Source: Fimenecus sp963624605 (GTDB lineage: Bacteria; Bacillota; Clostridia; Oscillospirales; Acutalibacteraceae). Taken from it: 35,804 nt of DNA. Under the pieces are notes generated by a model that was given only the letters and a program-made list of their open reading frames with translations, made no database searches and was not told where the DNA came from. Positions 24,653-32,163 of this stretch are shown here, one piece after another (the first letter of the stretch is position 1; the number at the start of each line of letters is the position of its first letter). A program made the position numbers and the translations under genes. Location of the stretch: the NCBI GenBank assembly GCA_963624605.1, contig CAVFQD010000013.1:1-35804 (forward strand). The letters run 5' to 3'.

Positions 24653-25480
24653 ATGTCGGGAAAGCTTTATGTTGTCGGAACTCCGATAGGAAATCTTTCG
24701 GATTTTTCCCCGAGAGCCGTTGAAACGCTTGCCTCGGTTGACTTCATTGCCGCAGAGGACACAAGGGTTACACTGAAGCTCTTAAATCATTTTGATATAA
24801 AGAAGCCTATGGTAAGCTACTTTGAGCACAACCGCAGGGAACGGGGAGAGGTTATCCTCGAAAGAATAAAGGCGGGAGAGAACTGCGCCATTGTAACAGA
24901 CGCGGGTATGCCTGCTATTTCAGACCCCGGAGAGGATTTAGTCAATTTATGTCTATCGAGCGGAATTACAGTTGAATCCGTACCGGGCCCCACTGCCTTT
25001 GCAACCGCAGTCGCAATGTCGGGACTGCCGAGCGGGCGGTTTACTTTTGAGGGCTTTTTAAGTGTAAACAAGCCGAGCCGCAGGGAGCATCTGGAGGAAA
25101 TTGTGTCGGAGCGTCGCACAATGGTCTTTTACGAAGCTCCACACAAGCTTACCGCAACGCTCAAGGACCTGTATAAATATCTCGGCGACAGGCGGATAGC
25201 TCTTATAAAGGAGCTTACAAAAATTCACGAAACGGTTGAGCGCACAACGCTTTCGGCGGCGTGTGAAAAATATTCGCAGCAGACGCCGAAGGGCGAATTT
25301 GTAATAGTAATCGAGGGCTCAACGGAGCCGAAGCAAAAGGAAGTCAGCCTTGACGAGGCTGTTTTGCTTGCCAAAAGGCTTGTCGAGAGCGGAATGGCAA
25401 TAAATGACGCCTCAAAGGAAACGGCAAAGGAAACGAAGCTTAAAAAGGGTGACATTTATAAAGCCCTGCTGGGAGAATGA
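24653..25480 (+). CDS. rsmI: 16S rRNA (cytidine-2'-O) methyltransferase RsmI
   Basis: This protein of about 275 residues has the tetrapyrrole-methylase fold. Its signatures are KLYVVGTPIGNLSDFSPRA, AAEDTR, SYFEHNRRE, VTDAGMPAISDPG, SVPGPTA and GRFTFEGFL. It methylates C1402 of 16S rRNA. I choose the second ATG (24653), because GGAGG lies 7 nt upstream. The first (24647) leaves only one base after that site. It is coupled to trmN6, and the next gene starts 1 bp after its stop. Confidence 0.95.
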   Translation: MSGKLYVVGTPIGNLSDFSPRAVETLASVDFIAAEDTRVTLKLLNHFDIKKPMVSYFEHNRRERGEVILERIKAGENCAIVTDAGMPAISDPGEDLVNLCLSSGITVESVPGPTAFATAVAMSGLPSGRFTFEGFLSVNKPSRREHLEEIVSERRTMVFYEAPHKLTATLKDLYKYLGDRRIALIKELTKIHETVERTTLSAACEKYSQQTPKGEFVIVIEGSTEPKQKEVSLDEAVLLAKRLVESGMAINDASKETAKETKLKKGDIYKALLGE

Positions 25481-25481
25481 T

Positions 25482-26075
25482 ATGGAATATTGGTATCTTT
25501 GGCTAATACTTGCGGGGCTTGTGATAATAACCGCAATAGTTATCGTGTTTGCTGGCAGGTCGGTATCAGCCCACAACGAGCAGACAAAGGAAATTATGGC
25601 ACGCCTTGAACGCCTTAAAAAGATGAAAGATAAATATAAGGATTTAACTCCCGAAAAGGTCGAAAACGCTGAAGCCGAAGAGCTGTTTGAGGGTGTGAAC
25701 GCCGTCTTGCAGGCAAAAATCGAAAAAGCGGACGACGGCGACAAGGCTTTTTCCGAATTCAACGACGAGCAGAAAATCATATACACGCTCAACTGCTTTA
25801 TCCCCGAGGTTTCGGACGGTCTTTCGACGTTTTTCAACGAATACACAAGCGAAATCACGGACATTATCGTGCCTGCGCTGACCGGAATAGGTGCGGACGA
25901 CCTTTTACCGCTTGTAAAGTCGGAATACGAAATGTATGACGACCGCAACGAGGCGGTTTCGTTCGACAAAGTCACAAAAGAAAAAGCCGACTCGGATTTT
26001 GCCGATATTTATTCAAAAGAAAAGCTTATTGAAGAAATAAAAGAGTTTATAAAGAACAATATAGATAAATTTTAA
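25482..26075 (+). CDS. Membrane-anchored DMP19/DUF4375-like protein
   Basis: This 197-residue protein has an N-terminal transmembrane helix (about 6-24), a charged helical stretch (30-85), then a domain resembling DMP19/DUF4375. The resembling features are an aromatic pair in SDGLSTFFNEYTSEI (111-125) followed by ALTGIGADDLLPLV. The resemblance is by pattern only. Some DMP19 relatives act as DNA mimics, but a membrane anchor argues against that role here. The start is the ATG at 25482, one base after the rsmI stop, with GGGAGA about 6 nt upstream. An in-frame extension into rsmI is rejected. The function is unknown. Confidence 0.75.
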   Translation: MEYWYLWLILAGLVIITAIVIVFAGRSVSAHNEQTKEIMARLERLKKMKDKYKDLTPEKVENAEAEELFEGVNAVLQAKIEKADDGDKAFSEFNDEQKIIYTLNCFIPEVSDGLSTFFNEYTSEITDIIVPALTGIGADDLLPLVKSEYEMYDDRNEAVSFDKVTKEKADSDFADIYSKEKLIEEIKEFIKNNIDKF

Positions 26076-26106
26076 CTAAAGGTATATTCCGTAAAACTTT
26101 ACAGAA

Positions 26107-26139
26107 AATAACTCCGTAATATTTTTATAAGGAGTTATT
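26107..26139 (+). promoter_or_regulatory. Hairpin sequestering the rubrerythrin ribosome binding site
   Basis: AATAACTCC (26107-26115) pairs perfectly with GGAGTTATT (26131-26139) across a 15-nt AU-rich loop. The right arm contains the AAGGAG site used by the ATG at 26143. No T-run follows, so it is not a terminator. It could limit translation or, as DNA, be an operator. Confidence 0.5.
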
Positions 26140-26142
26140 GCT

Positions 26143-26679
26143 ATGGAGCTTATCGGTTCAAAAACAGAAAAAAATTTACTCGCCGCATTCGCAGGAGAAT
26201 CGCAGGCGAGTATAAAGTACAGCTTCTATGCCGAAAAGGCAAGAGAGGACGGCTATGAAAAGTATGCCGCCATTATCGATGAAACTGCCCACAATGAAAA
26301 GGAGCACGCCGAGATATGGTTTAAGCAGTTGAACTCGGGTATGCCGTCAACTGCCGAAAATATAACCGACGCCATTGCAGGCGAGCACTTTGAGTGGGCG
26401 CAGATGTATTCGGAATTTGCAAAGACCGCCCGCGAAGAGGGCTTTAATGAAATCGCTTTTCTTTTTGAAAATGTGGCGCAGATAGAAAAGCACCACGAGG
26501 ACAGATACGCCTATATGCTTGAAAAGGTCAAGGAGGGCACTGTCTTTGACGGCGACGAGGACACCGTATGGATTTGCCGCAACTGCGGTAAAATATACAA
26601 GGGAAAAACTCCGCCCGCCTACTGCCCCGTTTGCTCAAAGCCGCAGGCGTATTTCCAAATCAAATGCTTTGACTGCTGA
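26143..26679 (+). CDS. Rubrerythrin
   Basis: This 178-residue peroxide-reducing protein of anaerobes has an N-terminal four-helix ferritin-like diiron domain. It carries conserved Glu/His ligands such as E19 in FAGESQA, E47 and H54 around DETAHNEKEHAE, and NVAQIEKHHE at 110-119. The C-terminal rubredoxin domain binds one iron with C145, C148, C161 and C164. It protects the cell by reducing H2O2 with electrons from rubredoxin or NADH systems. It has a short extra KCFDC tail. Its 3' end overlaps the convergent regulator gene by 20 bp. Confidence 0.96.
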   Translation: MELIGSKTEKNLLAAFAGESQASIKYSFYAEKAREDGYEKYAAIIDETAHNEKEHAEIWFKQLNSGMPSTAENITDAIAGEHFEWAQMYSEFAKTAREEGFNEIAFLFENVAQIEKHHEDRYAYMLEKVKEGTVFDGDEDTVWICRNCGKIYKGKTPPAYCPVCSKPQAYFQIKCFDC

Positions 26680-27277
26680 CAATTCTTTCGCATTCCTTTG
26701 CGATAGTCTTTTCGGCGGCGGAAATTACAGTTTTGAGGCATTCGGGCTCAACGATATTCTTTGCATGCTTTTTTGACACCTCATTGTCAAGTATATTTGA
26801 AAGCATTTCGGTTTGTGCGTTACAAGCCGCAAGCGCCGAGTCGTTCGGCAGGTTTATCCAGCTTTTGGGAATACAGTCAGCCTGCGAAGCAATAATCGCA
26901 AGCCGATACACCGAAAGAGCAAAGTAATTTTTCACCTCGGCATCCTTACCTATATCCGAGTCGGAATAGCGTGAATAAAGCATCATAACCGCACGCAGCA
27001 CGGTGTTCATTCTGTATTCCGAGTCAAGTATGTTTTCGCCCTTATCAAAATTTTCGGCGAAATCGTCCTTTGTGTCGCTCATACCGAGCAGATAGTCGCA
27101 GCTCACATCAAAATAGGCGGCGGCTTTACATAAAAAGTCAAGTCCGCATTCCCGTATTCCCTTTTCATAGTGGGAAAGCAACGCCTGCGATACACCGAGG
27201 GCGTCGGCAGTTTCCTTTTGGCTCAATCCCCTGCGACGCCTTAATTCGCCCAATCTTGCAGCAAACGAATTTTTCAT
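26660..27277 (-). CDS. XRE-family transcriptional regulator
   Basis: This 205-residue protein has an N-terminal helix-turn-helix of the Cro/CI type (about 8-62: LGELRRRRGLSQKETADALG, then VSQALLSHYEKG). A helical C-terminal region with no recognised ligand domain follows. Its targets are unknown. It is divergent from the histidine phosphatase gene with 84 bp of AT-rich DNA between, so it may regulate that gene or itself. It is convergent with rubrerythrin and overlaps its end, so transcriptional interference is possible. Confidence 0.88.
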   Translation of the reverse strand: MKNSFAARLGELRRRRGLSQKETADALGVSQALLSHYEKGIRECGLDFLCKAAAYFDVSCDYLLGMSDTKDDFAENFDKGENILDSEYRMNTVLRAVMMLYSRYSDSDIGKDAEVKNYFALSVYRLAIIASQADCIPKSWINLPNDSALAACNAQTEMLSNILDNEVSKKHAKNIVEPECLKTVISAAEKTIAKECERIVSSQSI

Positions 27278-27361
27278 TTACAACACCCCGTTTATTATTA
27301 CGCGCTGTATAATTTATATACTATTTTATCATAAAAAATACTGTTTGTATAGGAGAATTTT

Positions 27362-28105
27362 ATGAAAACCTACACCGTACATTTAATCAGACATGCCCTT
27401 ACAAAGGAAAATACCGAGGGCAAGTACATAGGTCAGACCGATGTCGAAGCTTCAAAGGAGGGTCTGGACCAGATTAAAAACCTTATGGGCGAAAACGAGG
27501 GCTACCCCTATGCCGATGTTGTAATTTCAAGTCCGTTAAAGCGTTGTATACAGACCGCAAAGCTTATCTATCCCGACAAAGAGCCCGTTATTATGCAGGA
27601 GCTTATCGAATACGACTTCGGCGATTTTGAGGGTATGACTGCCGATGAGCTGAAGGACCTTGATACCTTCAAGGATTGGATTGCGGGCGCACACCCCGAG
27701 GAGCCTGTTCCGTTCGGCGAAAGTCAGAACGACTTTAACTCAAGAATATGCGGCTGCTTCGTCCGCATTATAGAGGGTATAATCCGCTCGGGTACGGCAA
27801 GCACTGCTATCATTACTCACGGCGGCGTTATAATGTCGCTTATGGCGGCTTTTGCCATTCCCGAAGCACCTATGCACGAATGGCTGACACCGAACGGCTG
27901 CGGCTACACGCTGAGAATTGACCCGACCGTCTGGAGAATGGGTCAGAAGCTTGAAGCGTTCGCCGAGTGTCCTCCTATCCCACAGCAGATAGACGCCGAA
28001 AGAGACTTGTGGGACACCTTCGACTACGACCCAGACAAGGACGATTTTGACATCAGCGAATACATAAACGATTATACCGACTATGAAAACGGCGACCTTA
28101 GTTAA
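27362..28105 (+). CDS. Histidine phosphatase (phosphoglycerate mutase-like)
   Basis: This 247-residue protein has the branch-1 RHG-type motif HLIRHALTKEN (catalytic H11), SSPLKRCIQTA, EYDFGDFEGM and the second histidine in IITHGGVI. It is a metal-independent phosphatase of the GpmB/CobC group. LIRHALT in place of RHGxT is a common variation. An acidic, aromatic tail (about 215-247, WDTFDYDPDKDDFD) extends past the fold and is unusual. The substrate is unknown, and no cobalamin genes are nearby. A TAGGAGAA site precedes the ATG. Confidence 0.88.
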   Translation: MKTYTVHLIRHALTKENTEGKYIGQTDVEASKEGLDQIKNLMGENEGYPYADVVISSPLKRCIQTAKLIYPDKEPVIMQELIEYDFGDFEGMTADELKDLDTFKDWIAGAHPEEPVPFGESQNDFNSRICGCFVRIIEGIIRSGTASTAIITHGGVIMSLMAAFAIPEAPMHEWLTPNGCGYTLRIDPTVWRMGQKLEAFAECPPIPQQIDAERDLWDTFDYDPDKDDFDISEYINDYTDYENGDLS

Positions 28106-28920
28106 ATTTCAACTAATTTCAGCTTCATAAACACTACAGGCTTTTCAATCGGTTTTGGAACATAAAGTTTCAGAACCGATTTTCCATATACCGACAGACT
28201 TCTTTGATAATAAGCAGACGCAAACGGTATCGGAAACATAAAAACTGAAGCCAAAAGCCAAGCGAAAAAGCTAAACTTGAATTTCAGCAGCGCAAACTTG
28301 CCGAATCTTGTGTGCAAGTTCAGATAACGCATTGTTTCGACCGCTCCGAGCGAGGGCTGAGAGCAGATTACATCGTCCAAAAATGTCAGCTTCTGCATTG
28401 ATACGAGATAGAAGAAAAAGCCTGCCGACAGCAGTGCCGAAAAGAGTCCGGCACAAGCGTAAAAAATCGGTTTCGGCATACCTCCTGTCAAAAAATACAT
28501 ACTTACAGCAAAGGAAATTGCACACGGCAGAATATATAAAACAAGCCTACCGAGGTTAATCAGTGTTCGCAATATGTGGAGATAGATAATTTTTATCTGT
28601 GCGCTTACTTTGATAATATGGAATATTTTTACCCTGCCGTTTTTTCTGCCGGAAAGATAAAATGTACGCTTTCGCGAGTGTCCGCATATAATAAAATACC
28701 AAAGCGAAAAAAACGCACCGAGCGAAAAAAGAGCATAGTAAGCAGTCTTTGGCAAGGTCAGCGCAAAGCTGTGAAGTATCGAAAGAGTGTAGGAAAAGAA
28801 AACAAAAAGGCACAGGAATATAAGCCTTAAAAGGATAAAAAATATGTTTGCGAGGTACAGCTTTTTGCCGCAGCGTGCATTGATGCTCCGTGAAATAAGT
28901 TTAACCGAGGAAGCTTTCAT
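28102..28920 (-). CDS. Polytopic membrane protein, DUF975-like layout
   Basis: This protein of about 272 residues has five or six hydrophobic segments. A C-terminal stretch runs SLGAVETMRYLNLHTRFGK, then LLKFKFSFFAWLL, then AYYQRSL. That order resembles DUF975 integral membrane proteins, by pattern only. The start is the ATG at 28918-28920, with AGGTGA 5 nt upstream. An in-frame start nine codons earlier has no such site. It overlaps the end of the convergent phosphatase gene by 4 bp. The function is unknown. Confidence 0.7.
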   Translation of the reverse strand: MKASSVKLISRSINARCGKKLYLANIFFILLRLIFLCLFVFFSYTLSILHSFALTLPKTAYYALFSLGAFFSLWYFIICGHSRKRTFYLSGRKNGRVKIFHIIKVSAQIKIIYLHILRTLINLGRLVLYILPCAISFAVSMYFLTGGMPKPIFYACAGLFSALLSAGFFFYLVSMQKLTFLDDVICSQPSLGAVETMRYLNLHTRFGKFALLKFKFSFFAWLLASVFMFPIPFASAYYQRSLSVYGKSVLKLYVPKPIEKPVVFMKLKLVEI

Positions 28921-28979
28921 AAATATCACCTGCTTTATTTTTCCCAATATGTTGATTTTTAATTACAAATTTTAAGCAG

Positions 28980-29008
28980 TTGACAAAATCAAAAGCACAG
29001 GATATAAT
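28980..29008 (+). promoter_or_regulatory. Perfect consensus promoter of glmS
   Basis: -35 TTGACA (28980-28985), 17-bp spacer, -10 TATAAT (29003-29008). Transcription from about 29015 gives a long leader that begins with a small GGAA/TTCC hairpin and then enters the ribozyme. Confidence 0.93.
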
Positions 29009-29052
29009 TTAAACGGAATTGTGCAGTTCCCTCGGGTTTGAAATTTCCCCTT

Positions 29053-29202
29053 AAAAATAGCGCCGGGTCTGCTTGCACTGTATTTGGCAGATGACGAGGA
29101 AGAAGTTATCGAAACATTCGGCGGATGCTTCTTGTCCCGTATGTGCGGGGACATAAACATTTACTAAAAACTGTCGGCGACGGCAAAACAGAGGTAAATG
29201 TA
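29053..29202 (+). ncRNA. glmS ribozyme (GlcN6P-activated, self-cleaving)
   Basis: The leader holds the conserved elements of the glmS ribozyme in order. The cleavage context is ATA|GCGCC, with cleavage expected between 29059 and 29060. Then come the P2 helix TCTGC/GCAGA, the invariant TGACGAGGA (29092-29100), GTTATCGAA (29105-29113) and TTCGGCGGATGC (29117-29128). A P3 hairpin follows, GTCCCG/CGGGGAC. The closing P4 stem is ACATTTAC (29157-29164) with GTAAATGT (29194-29201). Glucosamine-6-phosphate binding triggers self-cleavage and loss of the message, a direct negative feedback on GlmS. It is identified by comparison with the well-known Bacillus subtilis sequence. Confidence 0.95.
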
Positions 29203-29237
29203 CCGTGCAAATATTTTTTGCAAAGGAACAAGTTAAT

Positions 29238-31064
29238 ATGTGTGGAATTGTTGGTTACATCGGAGGCCGCAGTGCGTCGCCCGTGTTGATTGACGGTCTG
29301 AAGAAGCTCGAGTACAGAGGTTATGACTCGGCAGGCGTAGCTGTGTTTAACGGCAACTTTGTCGAGGTCAAAAAGACTAAGGGCAGGATTGCCGACCTCG
29401 AAAACAAGCTGTTTACGGAGGGTATAGCCCCCGGTTGCGTGGGTATAGGTCATACCCGTTGGGCAACACATGGTGCGCCCGACGACATAAACGCTCATCC
29501 CCATAAGGGCGGAAACGGTCGTATTACCCTGGTGCATAACGGCATTATTGAAAACTATATCGAGCTTAAAATTATGCTCGAACAAAAGGGGTACAAATTC
29601 GTCTCGCAGACGGATACGGAGGTACTTGCCCATTTGTTCGATTTCTTTTATAACGGCGACCCGCTAAAGGCTATGTCGAATGTTATGAAAACCGTAAGAG
29701 GCTCATATGCGACGGCGGTTCTTATAGACGGAAAGCCCGACGAAATAATTGCGGCAAGGAAGGACAGTCCGCTGATAGTCGGCTTAGGGAAAAATGAAAA
29801 CTTCCTTGCGTCCGATATTCCTGCCGTGCTCAAATACACAAGGGACTGCTATCTGCTTGACGACAATCAGATGGCTTTGCTCAAAAGGGATTCGGTAAAG
29901 CTATACGACATAAACGGAAACGAAGTTCACAAGGATATTTACCATGTTACATGGGATGTTGAGGCGGCGGAAAAAGGCGGCTTTGACCATTTTATGAAAA
30001 AGGAAATCTCGGAACAGCCGAGGACTGTGCGTGACACGCTTGCCCCGAGGATAAAGGACAACAGAGTTGTTATCGAAGAGCTCGGACTTTCCGACGAGGA
30101 GATAAAGAATATCGGTACGGTTCACATAGTTGCGTGCGGAAGCGCATGGCATGTCGGAACCGCGGCGAGGTATATAATCGAACGCCTTGCGAGAATACCG
30201 TGCGAGGTTGACCTTGCGAGCGAGTTCCGTTACAGGGACCCGATTATAAAAAATAACGATATATGCCTTGTAATCTCGCAGTCAGGCGAGACAGCGGACA
30301 CCCTTGCCGCATTGCGCGAGGCGAAGAAAAAGGGAGCACGGACAATTTCAATCGTCAATGTTGTCGCAAGCACCATTGCCCGTGAATCCGACGATGTGAT
30401 TTACACTATGGCAGGTCCCGAAATTGCGGTTGCAACGACAAAGGCATTTTCCGCCCAGCTTTGCGTGGCTTATCTTCTTGCACTGAAATTTGCAAAGGCT
30501 AAAGGCTTGCTCTCCGAGTCCGACGAGAAAAAATACTGTGAGGAAATGCTGCGACTTCCCGAGCTTATCGACGGTCTGCTCAAAAGCGACGCTTTCCTTA
30601 AAGAGCTTGCCAAAAGCTATGCCGACTCCGAGAATGTGTTCTTTATCGGCAGAGGGCTTGACTATGCCATTTCCCTTGAGGGCTCTCTCAAATTAAAGGA
30701 AATTTCCTATATTCACTCCGAGGCATATGCGGCGGGAGAATTAAAGCACGGAACAATTTCGCTTATCGAGGACAAAACGCCCGTGTTTGCGGTTGCAACA
30801 CAGTCAGACCTCAACGAAAAGACTCTCGGCAATATAAAAGAGGTCAAGGCAAGAGGCGCACGGGTAATTGCGCTTGTCGGGAAAAATCATTCGGCGGCAG
30901 AGGAATTTGCCGACGATATAATAAGAATACCTGAAGTGAGCGACTTTCTTATGCCGTCGCTTGCGGTAGTTCCGCTCCAGATTTTTGCTTACTATATGGC
31001 TCTCGGCAGGGGCTGTGATGTAGATAAACCCAGAAACCTCGCAAAATCCGTTACGGTAGAATAA
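29238..31064 (+). CDS. glmS: Glucosamine-fructose-6-phosphate aminotransferase
   Basis: This 608-residue enzyme makes glucosamine-6-phosphate from fructose-6-phosphate and glutamine, the entry to peptidoglycan amino sugars. It begins MCGIVGYIGG. Met removal exposes the catalytic Cys of the N-terminal glutaminase domain (about 1-235; HTRWATHG and TDTEVLAH are seen). Two SIS domains follow, with VACGSAWHVG, SQSGETADTLAAL and the C-terminal PRNLAKSVTVE. An in-frame start 11 codons earlier is rejected because the Cys must be at position 2 and AAGGAA lies before 29238. It is controlled by the upstream ribozyme and terminated at 31069-31104. Confidence 0.98.
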   Translation: MCGIVGYIGGRSASPVLIDGLKKLEYRGYDSAGVAVFNGNFVEVKKTKGRIADLENKLFTEGIAPGCVGIGHTRWATHGAPDDINAHPHKGGNGRITLVHNGIIENYIELKIMLEQKGYKFVSQTDTEVLAHLFDFFYNGDPLKAMSNVMKTVRGSYATAVLIDGKPDEIIAARKDSPLIVGLGKNENFLASDIPAVLKYTRDCYLLDDNQMALLKRDSVKLYDINGNEVHKDIYHVTWDVEAAEKGGFDHFMKKEISEQPRTVRDTLAPRIKDNRVVIEELGLSDEEIKNIGTVHIVACGSAWHVGTAARYIIERLARIPCEVDLASEFRYRDPIIKNNDICLVISQSGETADTLAALREAKKKGARTISIVNVVASTIARESDDVIYTMAGPEIAVATTKAFSAQLCVAYLLALKFAKAKGLLSESDEKKYCEEMLRLPELIDGLLKSDAFLKELAKSYADSENVFFIGRGLDYAISLEGSLKLKEISYIHSEAYAAGELKHGTISLIEDKTPVFAVATQSDLNEKTLGNIKEVKARGARVIALVGKNHSAAEEFADDIIRIPEVSDFLMPSLAVVPLQIFAYYMALGRGCDVDKPRNLAKSVTVE

Positions 31065-31068
31065 TTTA

Positions 31069-31108
31069 AGCCGAACACCCGACTTTAAGGTTGAGTGTTC
31101 GGCTTTTT
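31069..31108 (+). terminator. Terminator of glmS
   Basis: AGCCGAACAC (31069-31078) pairs with GTGTTCGGCT (31095-31104) over a 16-nt loop, followed by a T-run. Confidence 0.9.
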
Positions 31109-31109
31109 G

Positions 31110-31138
31110 TTGATGTATGTTGCCGAATGTAGTATAAT
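31110..31138 (+). promoter_or_regulatory. Promoter of the LysR-type gene
   Basis: -35 TTGATG (31110-31115), 17-bp spacer, -10 TATAAT (31133-31138), directly after the glmS terminator. An AGAGG site precedes the ATG at 31168. Confidence 0.8.
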
Positions 31139-31167
31139 TTTTACAAATCCTTTTTCAGAGGTGCGAT

Positions 31168-32073
31168 ATGACATTACAGCAGTTAAAATATCTTGTTACC
31201 GTTGCGGAATGTAAAAATATTACGCAGGCGGCGGAAAAGCTCTTTATTACCCAACCGAGCCTAAGTGCGGCAATCCACTCCCTTGAGGAGGAGATGGGCG
31301 TTACCGCCTTTGTCCGCACAAACAAGGGCGTTACCGTCACAAGAGAGGGCGAGGAGCTGCTTTCCTTTGCCCGAAATCTGCTTGAACAGGCTGATATTAT
31401 GAAGGACAGGTTCTGCCTTGACTCAAACAGAAAACCGAAATTTTCCGTGTCCTGCCAGCACTATTCTTTTGCGGTCAATGCATTTGTAGATGTTGTAAAC
31501 GAATACGACTCAAACGAGTACAATTTTATTCTCCGTGAAACGCAGACGGGCGAAATCATTGACGATGTTGCCGACGGAAACAGCGAATTGGGTATTCTCT
31601 ACCTTTCGGAGCACAACGAGGATGTGCTAAAAAAAATGTTCCGAAAAAGCAATCTGGAATTTGAGGAAATCTTCACGGCTCAACCGCATGTTTTCATAAG
31701 TCAAAAGCACCCCTTGGCGGATAAAAGCAAAATAACGCTTGATATGTTAAAGCCCTACCCTTACCTTGTTTACGAGCAGGGCGAATGCAATTCGTTCTAT
31801 TTCAGCGAGGAATTTTTAAGCGTGCTTGATATGCCGAAAAGCATTCAGGTTAGGGACCGTGCCACGCTTTTCAACCTTGCGATAGGTCTCAACGGCTTTA
31901 CGGTAAGCTCGGGCGTTATAGACAGGGAACTGAACGGCGAGGACATAATTGCAAGACCGCTCGAAATGGACTGCACAATGCATATAGGTATGATAAAAAA
32001 GAAAAATATTCTGCTCTCACGCTATGCGCTGTCCTATATAGAAGCCTTAAGGAAGCGTAGAGTCATAGATTAA
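31168..32073 (+). CDS. LysR-family transcriptional regulator
   Basis: This 301-residue protein has the canonical N-terminal winged helix (MTLQQLKYLVTVAECKNITQ, AAEKLFITQPSLSAAIHSLE, residues 1-60). A helical linker and a periplasmic-binding-like effector domain (about 90-295) follow. The effector is unknown. It lies 90 bp upstream of, and in the same direction as, the MetE-C-like gene, so control of methyl-group or methionine metabolism is plausible but unproven. LysR regulators are more often divergent from their target. Confidence 0.93.
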   Translation: MTLQQLKYLVTVAECKNITQAAEKLFITQPSLSAAIHSLEEEMGVTAFVRTNKGVTVTREGEELLSFARNLLEQADIMKDRFCLDSNRKPKFSVSCQHYSFAVNAFVDVVNEYDSNEYNFILRETQTGEIIDDVADGNSELGILYLSEHNEDVLKKMFRKSNLEFEEIFTAQPHVFISQKHPLADKSKITLDMLKPYPYLVYEQGECNSFYFSEEFLSVLDMPKSIQVRDRATLFNLAIGLNGFTVSSGVIDRELNGEDIIARPLEMDCTMHIGMIKKKNILLSRYALSYIEALRKRRVID

Positions 32074-32163
32074 AGCTATGCCAAAACAACGGTTATAAGT
32101 ATTTTTCAAATCGAATTTTATATGATAAACTGTGCTCAACAAATTCACGGAGGACATTTTATC

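Noticed and set aside
27278..27361. Operator palindromes for the XRE regulator
   Set aside because: GTATA/TATAC-like half-sites occur, but in such AT-rich DNA they are short, imperfect and not clearly arranged.
32074..32163. Possible SAM riboswitch before the MetE-C-like gene, as in Bacillus yxjG/yxjH
   Set aside because: Only 90 bp are available and none of the S-box conserved elements or a terminator/antiterminator pair is visible.
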